Positions 15,865-25,628 are shown, counted from the stretch's first letter. The stretch is 57,249 nucleotides of DNA from Anaerobacillus alkalidiazotrophicus (GCF_001866055.1 NZ_MLQS01000015.1:1-57249), one strand, 5' to 3'. Translations and numbers: made by a program. Notes: generated by a model not told the origin, from the sequence alone.

Positions 15865-16188
15865 ATGAATATTCAATTTAAAAAAGGGGCGTTAACGCTT
15901 TGTGTTTTAGTATTAGCTACAAATAAAGACCTTTATGGATATGAGTTAGCCAATAACATTTCTGAGAAATTTGCAATATCTGAGGGGTCTGTCTATCCGA
16001 TCTTAAGAAGGCTTACAAGTGAGGGTTATTTTACTACTTATTTACGAGAATCACAGGAGGGACCGCCACGTAAATATTACAAAATAACGAATCAAGGTAA
16101 AGAATATATGCTTGAACTTTTAAAAGAGTGGCGCGAGTTTTCTCATGGTGTTGAAATGATTATTAAGGAGGCATTAGAAAGTGAGTAA
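15865..16188 (+). CDS. PadR family transcriptional regulator
   Basis: 107 residues. Winged helix with ALTLCVLVLATNKDLYGYELA, SEGSVYPILRRLTSEGYF, wing GPPRKYYKITNQGKEYML, then a C-terminal helix. First gene of a three-gene operon with a HAAS (DUF1700) membrane protein and a DUF4097 protein, a classical combination in Bacilli. Its stop overlaps the downstream GTG start by 8 nt. Upstream sequence is AT-rich with TATTATATATTATTC; no operator repeat like that of the 2222 padR is seen. Confidence 0.9.
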   Translation: MNIQFKKGALTLCVLVLATNKDLYGYELANNISEKFAISEGSVYPILRRLTSEGYFTTYLRESQEGPPRKYYKITNQGKEYMLELLKEWREFSHGVEMIIKEALESE

Positions 16189-16732
16189 AAATCAATTTTT
16201 AAATGAGCTTGAAAGTTTGCTTAAAGAGATTCCTGAGTCAGAACGACAAGATATTTTGAGAGATTATGAAGAACATTTTCAAATTGGACTTGAAAGTGGG
16301 AAGGATGAAGCTGAAATCGTGGCTTCTTTAGGGAATCCAAAAATAATCGCAAAAGAATTAAGGGCAGATTTTCATATATCAAACGCAAAAGAAAATAAAT
16401 CAATTGGTAATATTTCAAGAGCAACATATTCGATAATTGGTTTAGGTTTTTTTAATTTGGTGTTTGTGCTCGGGCCATTTTTAGGACTTATTGGAGTTAT
16501 GATCGGTTTATATACAATCCCTATTGCACTTGTAGCTTCACCTATATTACTCGTTATTTTTAATGGATTTCCTGCAAATTTTGTTGAGATCCTACAAATG
16601 ATCTTTTTAACGCTGACAATGCTTGGCTTAGCTACATTAATAACAATAGGTCTAATTTATTTAACGCAAGGTGTTTATTTCCTTATTTTGAAATATCTTA
16701 AATTTAACTTAGCGATTGTAAGGGGGAAGTAA
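16181..16732 (+). CDS. HAAS domain (DUF1700) membrane protein
   Basis: 183 residues. Residues 1-75 are the HAAS signature: FLNELESLLKEIPESERQDI, DYEEHFQIGLESGKDEAEIV, then LGNPKIIAKELRADF. Three to four hydrophobic segments follow (about 85-110, 115-130, 145-170). GTG start inside the padR 3' end, after AAGGAGG. HAAS domains couple PadR-type regulators to membrane signals. The next gene starts 2 nt after the stop. Confidence 0.9.
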   Translation: MSKNQFLNELESLLKEIPESERQDILRDYEEHFQIGLESGKDEAEIVASLGNPKIIAKELRADFHISNAKENKSIGNISRATYSIIGLGFFNLVFVLGPFLGLIGVMIGLYTIPIALVASPILLVIFNGFPANFVEILQMIFLTLTMLGLATLITIGLIYLTQGVYFLILKYLKFNLAIVRGK

Positions 16733-16734
16733 GG

Positions 16735-17595
16735 GTGAATCATGTATTAATGAAAAGAATTGCATTGATTGGAGTTATCGTTTTTATAGTAGGTTTCCTA
16801 GGTTCTATGCTCGGTTCTATCATTTTAGGTTTTAGTTCATTAGGTTCTACGCAATTTAATTTCTTTGGCTCAAGTAGCGAGAGTGCATCGACAAATGAAA
16901 TTGTAAATACTGACTTGGCTGAAGAAGTCGATATAAATATTGATTTAGGAGTAGGGCAAGTGTTCGTTACGAGTGGCACAAACCATTTACTTGAAGGAGA
17001 CTTTATTTTTGATGCTGAAACGGGTAGACCAGAAGTTGACTATCATGAAAATGACAGTTTGGGAGTTTTAAATATTTCACAGGCACCTCGGAATAAAATT
17101 TTGAATATTGGTTTTAACACAACAGCCAATCATGATGAATGGAATATTAAGTTGAATGAACATATTCCAATGAATCTGCAATTGAAAACAGGTGTCGGTG
17201 AATCGGAATTAAATCTTAGCGAATTAAATTTAACTAAATTGGATATAGAAACAGGTGTAGGAGAAACGAGAATTGACTTAAAAGGCGAATGGCACAGTAG
17301 TTTTGATATGAAAATCCAAACTGGTGTTGGTGAAACGGTGATTGATTTAAACGGAGCTTGGCACGATCACTTTGACCTCGAAATTAAAACAGGAGTCGGA
17401 GACACAACAGTGATTATTCCTAGAGATTTAGGTGTAAAGCTTCAAGTTTCAAAGGGGATTGGAAGTTTATCGGTTGATGGTTTCTATAAAAATGGGAATG
17501 AATATGTTAATGCTGCATATGAAACAGCAGACGAAACCATGAATATCAACCTAAGGATGGGAATTGGAGAAGTGACCATTTTAAGTGAAAATTAA
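16735..17595 (+). CDS. DUF4097 family beta-strand repeat protein (LiaG-like)
   Basis: 286 residues, GTG start after AAGGGGGAAG. One N-terminal membrane anchor (about 7-30), then an extracytoplasmic domain built of repeated strands with recurring TGVGE motifs (LKTGVGESELNL, IETGVGETRIDL, IQTGVGETVIDL, IKTGVGDTTVII), typical of DUF4097/adhesin-like beta-helix proteins such as LiaG/LiaF tails. Last gene of the PadR-HAAS operon. Likely a cell-envelope-facing sensor or scaffold; the role is inferred from family context. Followed by a reversed family A repeat that can serve as its terminator. Confidence 0.85.
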   Translation: MNHVLMKRIALIGVIVFIVGFLGSMLGSIILGFSSLGSTQFNFFGSSSESASTNEIVNTDLAEEVDINIDLGVGQVFVTSGTNHLLEGDFIFDAETGRPEVDYHENDSLGVLNISQAPRNKILNIGFNTTANHDEWNIKLNEHIPMNLQLKTGVGESELNLSELNLTKLDIETGVGETRIDLKGEWHSSFDMKIQTGVGETVIDLNGAWHDHFDLEIKTGVGDTTVIIPRDLGVKLQVSKGIGSLSVDGFYKNGNEYVNAAYETADETMNINLRMGIGEVTILSEN

Positions 17596-17610
17596 ATAGT
17601 TATCTAGCAT

Positions 17611-17718
17611 GTCCGAAAGTTATACTTTATCGGACCTTAAGGGGCAGTTAATCCCCCACCAAAACTTTTGATTTTCTTACGTTTTGAGGTGGGGGTCTTA
17701 CTGCCCCTTAAGAGTGGA
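17611..17718 (-). mobile_element. Family A repeat element, reversed and truncated copy
   Basis: Read on the minus strand it begins after TTTAT with CCACTCTTAAGGGGCAG, has the first nested hairpin, and reaches GGTCCGATAAAGTATAACTT before ending in a GTCCGA/TCGGAC stem; the right-end hairpin is missing. It is the only copy in this orientation. The long stem sits just after the DUF4097 operon and probably acts as a terminator. Confidence 0.75.
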
Positions 17719-17850
17719 ATAAAAAAATGTTGATGCTAATGAAAAAACAAATTTAGTAGTTAAATATTTTTTGGTCTTTGGATGGTGACAGACTACCTAA
17801 TTATGATTATGATAGAACTATATTGATAGAATTCTGAAAGAAGTGATTGG

Positions 17851-19935
17851 ATGCTTTCGGTTAGACAACAGAAAATGCTTATTCACCTATTAGAGAAAGG
17901 TGATTATGTCAAATTAGCTGATTTTCAACATCAGTTTGATATTTCGATGAGGACTGTACGCCATGACTTACTATTTTTGGAGGATTGGTTACAGCAACAA
18001 CATATCACACTTGAAAGAAATCGAAAGCTTGGTGTTTTCATTCATGTCGATGAAAAAGAGCGTTATTCATTAGTGGCTCAATTGCAAAAGCGACCAAATT
18101 TTGTCGATGCCAAAGAACGAACGAAGCTCATGTTGAAACAGCTTTTAGAAGGATCAAAAGTTGCCTCGGAACAGTTTCTTTCTGAATTTCAAATTAGTAA
18201 AAATACCTTTTTGTTAGATGTTCAATCGGTAAGAGAGTGGCTAGTCGCGCACAAGCTAGAACTTATTCGCGAACAAGGGTTGATGTATATTCAAGGAAAA
18301 GAGAGCGATGTAAGAAGAGCGTATTTAGAACTTCTTCGTGAAAATTTCACAGAGGATAAAATCTTGCAACTCATCTTAGGCCGTAGTGAGTCAAATCTGA
18401 TTGGTATGTCCAATGGAGATTGGTTTAAGCTAGAGGAAATTGATACGTTAAATGATGTTGTGTTACAACTTGAAAAAGAACTTCAAATTGAATTTTCTGA
18501 TTCGAGTTACTCAGCTTTAATTCTACATCTCTTAATGGCAGTTGAAAGGTTACGAGCAAACCATCTGATTAAAATGGATCAAGATCTTTTGGATGAATTG
18601 AAAGCGTCATCAGAATTTCGGTTGATCCAAAAAATCATTTCTAGTCAATTAACTGATTTTGAAATTATCATCCCAGAAGAAGAAATTGGTTATATTACTC
18701 AGCATGTTCTAGGAGCACAAAGGGGACAAGACGAATCTCAAGAAGATAAGATGTATGTTGATATGGCTGAGAAAATTGTTACGAAAGTTGAAGAGAGATT
18801 AAATCTTCCCATCATGGATCGAGGTAAGGTCATTGAGGGATTAGCCATACATTTAAAGCCGGCATTTTATCGATATAAATATAATTTGCAATGTGAAAAC
18901 CCATTGTTAGATCAAATGGAGATCATGTATGGATCGTTATTAACCGTTATTGAAGAAATTGTTCAATCGCTATTTGAACCGTTATCGCTTTATTTTAATC
19001 GACATGAACTTAGTTATATCGCGCTTCACGTTTGTAGCGGTCTAGATCAAAGAGTTCTTCCATATAAAACAAAGGTGGCCATTGTTTGTAGTTCTGGATT
19101 AGGGACTTCTGCCATTTTACAACGAAAAATGACAGCGTTATATCCTCAAGTAACCGTCGTAAAAAAATATTCGTACAAAGAACTATTTAACACAAAGGTA
19201 ATTGAAGCAGAATTACTGATTTCGACGATTGATATTCAGTTTCCACTATCCATACCTGTCATCAATGTTTCACCATTATTAACAAGTGCTGATCAAAGAA
19301 AGTTACTATCCTTCATTGGTGAGCCACAAAAAGTTGAGCAAGAAGAAGGAAAGTTATTACAACTAGTCAATGAAGTGCTTCAAATTATGGAAAAGCATTC
19401 GACGATTCATCAGCAGCACGAGCTAATGACGGACTTATTTTCCTATTTTCAAGGTCAAGCAAAATCGGAAATGAACAAGCATCTATCTGATTTTTTACCT
19501 GTTCATTCAATCCATCTGCAAGAAAGAGAAACGGATTGGATCAAAGTAATCGAGATGAGTAACGCATTGTTAATGAAGAGTGGCTGTACGAATAAAGCAT
19601 ATGAAGTTAGTCTCATTGAAATGGCGAACCAATCCAATCACCACTTCATCATTACGGAAGGCGTTGCTTTTCCTCATGCAGCGCCAGAAAATGGGGTGTT
19701 TGAAACCGGGTTTAGTTTAATAACGTTGAAGGAACCGATTCGTTTTGGTGCTAGAAAAGAGAAGGTTTGGCTTATTTTAACCATGGCTGCAACGGATCAA
19801 CATCAGCATTTAAAGGCTCTTGCCACGATTTTGGAAGCGTTAAATGATCAAGAGTTTATGGAGTTATTACGTTATGGTTCAGATCCCAAGGAAATCTGGC
19901 AGCAATTACGGAAGAAGGAGGCACAGTCTCAATGA
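17851..19935 (+). CDS. PRD-containing transcriptional activator with fused PTS IIB and IIA domains (MtlR/LicR type)
   Basis: 694 residues in the family order: N-terminal HTH (RQQKMLIHLLEKGDYVKLAD), a second winged helix (about 85-150), two PTS regulation domains (about 185-290 with LILHLLMAVERLR and QHVLGAQ; about 300-405 with AIHLKPAF and YIALHVCSG), a IIB-like domain with the cysteine loop VCSSGLGTSAIL (from about 408), and a C-terminal EIIA (mannitol/fructose type) with the phospho-histidine in VAFPHAAPENGV (about 607). Such proteins activate PTS operons when unphosphorylated by their own EII and phosphorylated by HPr. It overlaps the IIB gene by 4 nt and supplies the only EIIA domain seen in the locus. 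Confidence 0.92.
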   Translation: MLSVRQQKMLIHLLEKGDYVKLADFQHQFDISMRTVRHDLLFLEDWLQQQHITLERNRKLGVFIHVDEKERYSLVAQLQKRPNFVDAKERTKLMLKQLLEGSKVASEQFLSEFQISKNTFLLDVQSVREWLVAHKLELIREQGLMYIQGKESDVRRAYLELLRENFTEDKILQLILGRSESNLIGMSNGDWFKLEEIDTLNDVVLQLEKELQIEFSDSSYSALILHLLMAVERLRANHLIKMDQDLLDELKASSEFRLIQKIISSQLTDFEIIIPEEEIGYITQHVLGAQRGQDESQEDKMYVDMAEKIVTKVEERLNLPIMDRGKVIEGLAIHLKPAFYRYKYNLQCENPLLDQMEIMYGSLLTVIEEIVQSLFEPLSLYFNRHELSYIALHVCSGLDQRVLPYKTKVAIVCSSGLGTSAILQRKMTALYPQVTVVKKYSYKELFNTKVIEAELLISTIDIQFPLSIPVINVSPLLTSADQRKLLSFIGEPQKVEQEEGKLLQLVNEVLQIMEKHSTIHQQHELMTDLFSYFQGQAKSEMNKHLSDFLPVHSIHLQERETDWIKVIEMSNALLMKSGCTNKAYEVSLIEMANQSNHHFIITEGVAFPHAAPENGVFETGFSLITLKEPIRFGARKEKVWLILTMAATDQHQHLKALATILEALNDQEFMELLRYGSDPKEIWQQLRKKEAQSQ

Positions 19936-20228
19936 AAAGAATAGCCATCGTTTGTTCAAGTGGACTAGGTACAAGCTTAATGCTCAGGATACATTTAGAG
20001 CATATTTTAAAAGAGTGGAACATTCAAGCAAACGTAATGAACATTGACAAAAGCTCCATCACTTCTGAATTTGTAGAATTAATTATAGGTGCTAAGCAAA
20101 TTGTCGACTCTATTGAAATGAATCGCGACATGGAGTTAATAGGACTAGAAGATATTGTTGATAAACAATATTTACGTTCACGTTTAGAGCATAGTACGAC
20201 AATCCAACAATGGCTTCAGTTAAAATGA
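19932..20228 (+). CDS. PTS ascorbate-type IIB component
   Basis: 98 residues, cytoplasmic. The phospho-cysteine loop is at residues 6-14 (IAIVCSSGLGTSLM), followed by an alternating beta/alpha pattern and a VNMIDKSS-like strand, as in UlaB/SgaB and GatB-type IIB proteins. Start ATG overlaps the regulator's stop (ATGA). It passes phosphate from EIIA to the incoming sugar bound by the IIC protein encoded 14 bp downstream. Substrate ascorbate or a related sugar acid; not provable from sequence. Confidence 0.88.
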   Translation: MKRIAIVCSSGLGTSLMLRIHLEHILKEWNIQANVMNIDKSSITSEFVELIIGAKQIVDSIEMNRDMELIGLEDIVDKQYLRSRLEHSTTIQQWLQLK

Positions 20229-20241
20229 GAGGATACAACTG

Positions 20242-21510
20242 ATGAACTTAACACAACTTTTAAACAAAGGGTTATTAGGTGAGCCAGCGTTTTTACTAGG
20301 GATGATTGCTTTTATCGGCTTATTGTTACAGCGATCATCTATAGAAAAAATGATAAATGGAACAATCAAAACGATGCTCGGTTATATTTTAATTCAAATT
20401 GGTGGGATGGCTGCGGGAACAGCATTGTCAAATTTATCTGCGATGATTCAACGTGGATTTCAAATTATCGGTATTATCCCGCACAATGAAACGGTCGTTG
20501 CATTAGCGCAAATTAATTATGGCCATGAAATTGCTTGGATCATGTTAATTGGGATGGTTTTGCATTTATGTATCGCTAGGTTTACACCGATAAAATATAT
20601 TTTTTTAACGGGACATCATATTCTTTATATGGCTTCCATGTTAGCTAGTTTGTTAGTTGTGACAGCTTTAAGTGGATGGCAAGTTTATATTTTAGGTGGG
20701 TTATTTCTTGCTTTATCCATGTCGCTAGGTCCAGCCATCGCTCAACCTTATGTAAAAAAAGTAGTTGGACACAATCAAGTAGCGATCGGTCATTTCAATA
20801 GTGTCGGGTACGTACTAGCTGGCTTGGTTGCTCAACTAACAAAGTCAAAAGAGGTAAAAGAAGAGCCGAAAAAATTACAACGCGTACAATCATTTTTTCA
20901 AGATCATATGGTTGTTGTTGCGGTCTTTACGTTTTTTTTATTTTTCATTTCAAGTCTATTTGTTTCTCCAGAAGGGATCAGTGAAATGTTTTCTGAGCGA
21001 CATTTTATTGTCGTTTCATTTATTCAATCGATTTGGTTTACAGGAGGAGTTTACATCATTTTGGCTGGCGTACGTATGCTTGTATCAGAGATCATTCCCG
21101 CTTTCCAAGGAATTGCCCAACGAGTCGTACCTAAGTCGATCCCAGCTTTAGATTGCCCGATTTTATTTCCTTATTCACCAATAGCAGCGATGATTGGTTT
21201 TTTACTTAGCTTTTTTGGTGGTTTTGTGGCCATGGCTGCGCTTCTTTTTTATCAGTACACGACAATTATTCCGGGGGTAATTCCTCACTTTTTCTCAGGA
21301 GGCGCTGCGGGTGTGATTGCTTATAAAGTGGGTGGTAGAAGAGGGCTTGTCGTCGCTTCGTTTGTCCACGGCTTCGTGATTACCCTTTTACCAGTGATGC
21401 TCGTTCCGCTTTTATCAGGACTAGGCTATATTCGAGCGACATTTGCAGATTCTGATTTCTCGGTTATCGGTATTTTGTTACATAAGTTGATCGAATTTCT
21501 ATTCGCCTAA
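20242..21510 (+). CDS. PTS ascorbate-type IIC permease (UlaA/SgaT family)
   Basis: 422 residues, about 11 hydrophobic segments. Family features: LGEPAFLLGMIAFIGLLLQ near the N-terminus, GGMAAGTAL, the conserved GHHILYMASM region, a long cytoplasmic loop (about 190-220) and a C-terminal FFSGGAAGVIAYKVGGRRG stretch. This is the EIIC-SgaT/UlaA membrane domain. ATG after GAGAGGATACAAC. It ends the PTS operon, which is closed by a terminator at 21530-21556. Confidence 0.88.
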   Translation: MNLTQLLNKGLLGEPAFLLGMIAFIGLLLQRSSIEKMINGTIKTMLGYILIQIGGMAAGTALSNLSAMIQRGFQIIGIIPHNETVVALAQINYGHEIAWIMLIGMVLHLCIARFTPIKYIFLTGHHILYMASMLASLLVVTALSGWQVYILGGLFLALSMSLGPAIAQPYVKKVVGHNQVAIGHFNSVGYVLAGLVAQLTKSKEVKEEPKKLQRVQSFFQDHMVVVAVFTFFLFFISSLFVSPEGISEMFSERHFIVVSFIQSIWFTGGVYIILAGVRMLVSEIIPAFQGIAQRVVPKSIPALDCPILFPYSPIAAMIGFLLSFFGGFVAMAALLFYQYTTIIPGVIPHFFSGGAAGVIAYKVGGRRGLVVASFVHGFVITLLPVMLVPLLSGLGYIRATFADSDFSVIGILLHKLIEFLFA

Positions 21511-21529
21511 TATTTACCATACATTATCC

Positions 21530-21556
21530 AGAGCCTTTTTAGGGCTCTATTTTTTT
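21530..21556 (+). terminator. Rho-independent terminator of the PTS operon
   Basis: AGAGCC and GGCTCT form a 6-bp stem around TTTTTAG, followed by ATTTTTTT. It lies 20 bp after the IIC stop codon. Confidence 0.8.
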
Positions 21557-21577
21557 GCCATTTGAAGTGGCAAATAG

Positions 21578-21607
21578 TTGGACTGTCACTATGTAAGCGG
21601 ATACATT
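21578..21607 (+). promoter_or_regulatory. Promoter with overlapping catabolite-responsive element (cre)
   Basis: -35 TTGGAC (21578-21583) and -10 TACATT (21602-21607) with 18-bp spacing. TGTAAGCGGATACA (21592-21605) matches the cre consensus TGWNANCGNTNWCA at all but one position and overlaps the -10. This placement predicts CcpA repression of the downstream ABC operon when a preferred sugar is present. Confidence 0.5.
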
Positions 21608-21642
21608 AACATGGAGTTATAAATATTAAAGGGGGTAATAAG

Positions 21643-22665
21643 TTGAAAAAGAAACTTTATTTAGCGTTGATTTTGTTCATGGTGATATCCTTAGTTGTCG
21701 CATGTAGTTCTTCAGGGACTGGCGGTTCAGCTGGAAAGTTAACGGTTTATATAGGCTTCCAAGAGGACCATGCAGTTGAAGCGATGAAACAGTTTACTGA
21801 AGATACTGGAATTGAAGTTGATATGATCCGTATGTCTGCAGGTGAGATTTTGGCAAAAATTCGTGCAGAGAAAGATAATCCCCAAGCCGATATTTGGTAT
21901 GGCGGTCCAGCAGATACGTTTGTAGCAGCTGTAGATGAAGGGTTATTACAACCATATCACTCTCCGGTGGCAGACAAGATCGATGCTCGTTTCAAAGATG
22001 CTGATGGATACTGGACTGGTATTTATGTAGGGGCACTAGGGTTTGCGACAAATAAAGATTTCTTAGAAAACCATGGCTTAGAAGCACCAACTACATGGGA
22101 AGATTTATTACACCCAGCTTATCAAAATGAAATTATTATGGCACACCCAGGTTCTTCAGGTACAGCGTATACGATTCTTTATACAGTATTAAAAGTATTT
22201 GGTGGGGAAGATGAAGGCTTTGACTACTTACACAAGCTACATCCACAAGTTCAGCAATACACGACAAGTGGTTCAGCGCCAGGTCGTATGGTTGGAATGG
22301 GTGAAGCTGGAGCTGGTTTATTATTTGCCCACGATATTATTAAGTATCAAGAAGAAGGCTTTGATAGTTTAGTATTAACCATTCCGGAAGATGGAACAGG
22401 TTATGAAACTGGGGCTGTTGCCATTATTGAAGGTGCTCCACAATCTGAATTAGCAGAGAAATTTATTGATTGGTCGTTAGATACAAGTGCGCAAGAAGTA
22501 GGGCAACGAACTGGAAGCTACCAAAACTTAACGAATCCTGATGCGAAAGAGCCTGAGAAAGCAGTAAAGCTTGAAAATATTAATACCATTAATTATGACC
22601 CAATTGAAGCAGGTAGCGAACGCTCTCGTTTAATTGATAAGTGGGATCGAGAAGTAAACAAATAA
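21643..22665 (+). CDS. ABC transporter substrate-binding lipoprotein (FbpA/AfuA-like, family 1)
   Basis: 340 residues, TTG start after AAAGGGGGTAA. Lipoprotein signal peptide with lipobox VVAC (Cys at about residue 21). The mature part has the ferric-binding-protein-like fold: LTVYIGFQEDHAVEAMKQF, SAGEILAKIRAEKDNPQADI, WYGGPADTFVAA and SGTAYTILYTV. Fold relatives bind ferric ion or sugar phosphates; the typical paired tyrosine iron ligands are not obvious, while the neighbouring PTS genes and manA favour a phosphorylated sugar or phosphonate-like ligand (inference). First gene of a four-gene unit; a paralogue lies at 25629-26639. Confidence 0.85.
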   Translation: MKKKLYLALILFMVISLVVACSSSGTGGSAGKLTVYIGFQEDHAVEAMKQFTEDTGIEVDMIRMSAGEILAKIRAEKDNPQADIWYGGPADTFVAAVDEGLLQPYHSPVADKIDARFKDADGYWTGIYVGALGFATNKDFLENHGLEAPTTWEDLLHPAYQNEIIMAHPGSSGTAYTILYTVLKVFGGEDEGFDYLHKLHPQVQQYTTSGSAPGRMVGMGEAGAGLLFAHDIIKYQEEGFDSLVLTIPEDGTGYETGAVAIIEGAPQSELAEKFIDWSLDTSAQEVGQRTGSYQNLTNPDAKEPEKAVKLENINTINYDPIEAGSERSRLIDKWDREVNK

Positions 22666-22674
22666 GAAGTTCGA

Positions 22675-22704
22675 CTGAGCTGCGGAGCATTCTTCACAGC
22701 TCAG
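22675..22704 (+). promoter_or_regulatory. Intercistronic hairpin between binding protein and permease genes
   Basis: CTGAGCTG and CAGCTCAG pair around a 14-nt loop with no T-run. In binding-protein operons such stems commonly block 3' decay or reduce read-through, so the binding protein is made in excess over the permease. Confidence 0.55.
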
Positions 22705-22766
22705 CCCATTATTAATCTAGTTTTGAGGGGCCATAGTTTAAGCTTTGATAGAAAGGAGTCGAGTCA

Positions 22767-24485
22767 ATGGGTAGTCTGAAACCGATTCAGGAATTTAAAC
22801 GATTAGCTAGAGAACCAATTTTATTGATTTGTATTTTGTTAGTAATGACTTCTCTATTCGTTTTTATTGTTTATCCATTATTCCAAATTGGTAAAGCTAG
22901 TTTTTTTAGTGTGAGTGGCGATTTTTCGATTGATGCGTATATACGAATATTGTCTGGTGGGCAGTTATTAACAGCTTTAACGAACTCATTAGTACTTGCT
23001 TTAATTGTTTCTACGATTTCTACGGTTATCGCCTACATTTTTGCTTATACATTTGCTTATATTGATGTTCCGTTTAAGAAGTTGTTTAATGGGATTGCCA
23101 TTTTACCGGTTATTTCACCGCCGTTTGTTATTGCGTTATCGGCTATTTTATTATTCGGTCGTCAAGGTTTTATTACCAGTCAGCTTTTTGGGATGCAAAA
23201 TGCGAATATTTACGGGCTAAATGGTCTCATACTCGTTCAAACATTAACCTACTTCCCAATCGCCTTCCTTGTATTATCAGGGCTACTAAGATCGATTAGT
23301 CCTGCCTTAGAGGAAGCGAGTCAAAATATGGGGGCAAGTAAATTAAAAACATTTATAAGTGTTACGTTACCGTTATCGACTCCTGGTATTGCGAACGCGT
23401 ATTTACTCGTTTTTATTCAATCGTTAGCCGATTTTGGAAATCCGATGACAATTGGGGGGAACTATACAACAGTTGCCCGTGAAATTTATTTACAGGCTGT
23501 TGGAAGTTACGATATGCAAGCAGGGGCATCATTGGCGATGTTACTCCTTACGATTACGATGATTGTCTATGCTATCCAAAAGTTTTGGGTTGGTAAACGA
23601 AGCTATGTAACGGTAACAGGTAAACCAACGAGTGGTCGAAAGATGATTGATAAAGGTTGGTTTAGAAATACAATGTTTGTAACTTGTTTCAGTTTATCCA
23701 TCACGGTTATTTTATTTTACATTTTGGTTCCGATTGGTTCGTTTATTAAACTATGGGGAATTAATAATAGTTTTACACTTGATCATTATAAATACGTGTT
23801 TAGTTTGGGGCAAAAGGCGATGTTTGATACGTTTACTCTATCATTAATCGCAACGCCAATTGCTGGTTTACTAGGAATGATTATTGCTTTTTTAATTGTA
23901 CGGAAAAAGTTTATCGGTAAAAAAACGATGGAGCTCGTAAGTATGTTATCGATCGCCATTCCTGGTACGGTCCTTGGTATTGCTTATATTTTATCGTTTA
24001 ACAAAGCGCCGCTAGCGTTAACAGGAACAGCTCTTATCATTATCGCTGCATTCATTGTTCGCGCTATTCCAGTCGGGATCCGTTCAGGTATTGCCTCATT
24101 ACAACAAATTGATCCATCGATTGAAGAAGCTGCGACTAATTTAGGAGCCAATCAGTCGCAAACGTTCTTTGGTATCGTATTACCATTAATCAAGCCAGCA
24201 TTTTTTAGTGGTCTAGTTTATAGCTTTGTAAAAAGTATGACAGCGATGAGTGCCGTAATCTTTTTAATCTCAGCAAGATATAACTTAATTACAGCATCGA
24301 TTTTATCACAGGTTGAATCAGGGAGGATTGGTGTTGCTAGTGCATATTGTACGATCTTAATTGTGATCATGATTATCTCATTACTGATTTTAAATGGATT
24401 GTTAAAGTTCTTTGGTGGAGTGGAATATGACAAAAAGCCAAAAATACCAAAGCAAAAACCAGCAGATCAGTCGCTAGGCATGTAA
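22767..24485 (+). CDS. ABC transporter permease, fused two-domain (FbpB type)
   Basis: 572 residues, about 12 membrane segments in two homologous halves. Each half carries the cytoplasmic EAA loop that docks the ATPase: EEASQNMGASKLKTFISVTL (about residues 181-200) and EEAATNLGANQSQTFFGIVL (about 453-472). Fused permeases of this length are typical of FbpABC/AfuABC-like importers. ATG after AAAGGAGTCGAG. The ATPase gene follows after 17 bp. It should form the membrane channel for the two neighbouring binding proteins. Confidence 0.92.
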   Translation: MGSLKPIQEFKRLAREPILLICILLVMTSLFVFIVYPLFQIGKASFFSVSGDFSIDAYIRILSGGQLLTALTNSLVLALIVSTISTVIAYIFAYTFAYIDVPFKKLFNGIAILPVISPPFVIALSAILLFGRQGFITSQLFGMQNANIYGLNGLILVQTLTYFPIAFLVLSGLLRSISPALEEASQNMGASKLKTFISVTLPLSTPGIANAYLLVFIQSLADFGNPMTIGGNYTTVAREIYLQAVGSYDMQAGASLAMLLLTITMIVYAIQKFWVGKRSYVTVTGKPTSGRKMIDKGWFRNTMFVTCFSLSITVILFYILVPIGSFIKLWGINNSFTLDHYKYVFSLGQKAMFDTFTLSLIATPIAGLLGMIIAFLIVRKKFIGKKTMELVSMLSIAIPGTVLGIAYILSFNKAPLALTGTALIIIAAFIVRAIPVGIRSGIASLQQIDPSIEEAATNLGANQSQTFFGIVLPLIKPAFFSGLVYSFVKSMTAMSAVIFLISARYNLITASILSQVESGRIGVASAYCTILIVIMIISLLILNGLLKFFGGVEYDKKPKIPKQKPADQSLGM

Positions 24486-24502
24486 AAAGGAGGGCATATA
24501 CG

Positions 24503-25576
24503 ATGAGCACAAAATCAGTAACGCTAAAAAGTGTAACCAAAACGTTTATAGACGACCAAAATAAATTTGTTCATGCCGTATCAGATGTGAATTTAGTCAT
24601 CAAACAAGGAGAGTTCGCCACATTATTAGGCCCTTCAGGGTGTGGAAAAACAACAACCTTACGAATGGTAGCTGGATTTGAGGAAATTTCAACTGGAGAT
24701 ATTTTCTTTGGTGAGGAAAATGTGAATAAGATTTCCCCGAACAAACGGGATTGTACAATGGTATTCCAATCGTATGCGTTGTTCCCACATATGACAGTTT
24801 TTGAAAATGTGGCATACGGCTTAAAGATTAAGAAACTACCAAAAGAAGAAATTGAACGAAAGGTCGATGACATTTTTGCGATTATGAACTTAACTGAACA
24901 TAAGACGCGAATGCCTAGTCAGTTATCAGGTGGGCAGCAGCAGCGGGTAGCGTTAGCAAGGGCACTCGTGATGGAACCAGGTGTATTATTGTTTGATGAA
25001 CCACTCTCGAACTTAGATGCGAAATTAAGGCTACTAATGAGAGATGAAATCCGCCGCTTACAAAAACGATTAGGGATTACAGCGATTTATGTGACCCATG
25101 ACCAAAGTGAAGCCATGAGTATGAGTGATAAGGTCATTGTGATGAACAAAGGAAAAATCGAACAAATCGGTACCCCGCAAGAGATTTATCAACGACCGAA
25201 GACGAAATTTGTCGCAGATTTTATTGGGACAGCTAATTTTATTAATGGTAAAATTTCTAAAGTGACAGAGGACGAATTATTTATTCAAACAGAGGATTCA
25301 GTATTGAAAGCGATCCGACATGGAGATTTTTCTGTTGATGATGCAATACAGATGGTTGTTAGACCGGAAGCGATTCATCTCTTAGAGGAAGAAAGCGGAG
25401 AAATTAAGGGGAAAGTTGTCAAAAGTGTGTTCATGGGACAAACCCAAGACTATGAAGTAGAGTACAATGGTGTGAACCTGCAAGTAACGGTTCACAACCC
25501 AATGGGAGAAAGAATCTATCAAGTAGGAGAAATCGTCTCACTCCATTTCCCAAGAGAGTCGTTGCACGTTATTTAG
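24503..25576 (+). CDS. ABC transporter ATP-binding protein (FbpC/PotA type)
   Basis: 357 residues. Walker A GPSGCGKTT (about 43-51), Q-loop FQSYALFPHM, signature LSGGQQQRVALARAL (about 139), Walker B VLLFDEPLSNLD, switch histidine in YVTHDQSEAM, then a C-terminal TOBE-type regulatory domain (about 240-357, with VVRPEAIHLL). ATG after AAAAAGGAGGGC. It energises import through the fused permease upstream. Followed by the second binding-protein gene in the same orientation after 52 bp. Confidence 0.95.
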   Translation: MSTKSVTLKSVTKTFIDDQNKFVHAVSDVNLVIKQGEFATLLGPSGCGKTTTLRMVAGFEEISTGDIFFGEENVNKISPNKRDCTMVFQSYALFPHMTVFENVAYGLKIKKLPKEEIERKVDDIFAIMNLTEHKTRMPSQLSGGQQQRVALARALVMEPGVLLFDEPLSNLDAKLRLLMRDEIRRLQKRLGITAIYVTHDQSEAMSMSDKVIVMNKGKIEQIGTPQEIYQRPKTKFVADFIGTANFINGKISKVTEDELFIQTEDSVLKAIRHGDFSVDDAIQMVVRPEAIHLLEEESGEIKGKVVKSVFMGQTQDYEVEYNGVNLQVTVHNPMGERIYQVGEIVSLHFPRESLHVI

Positions 25577-25628
25577 TGGTGCCTGTCACCACCCGAGTTT
25601 TGTCGAAGCGCTAGACAGGGAGGTGTAG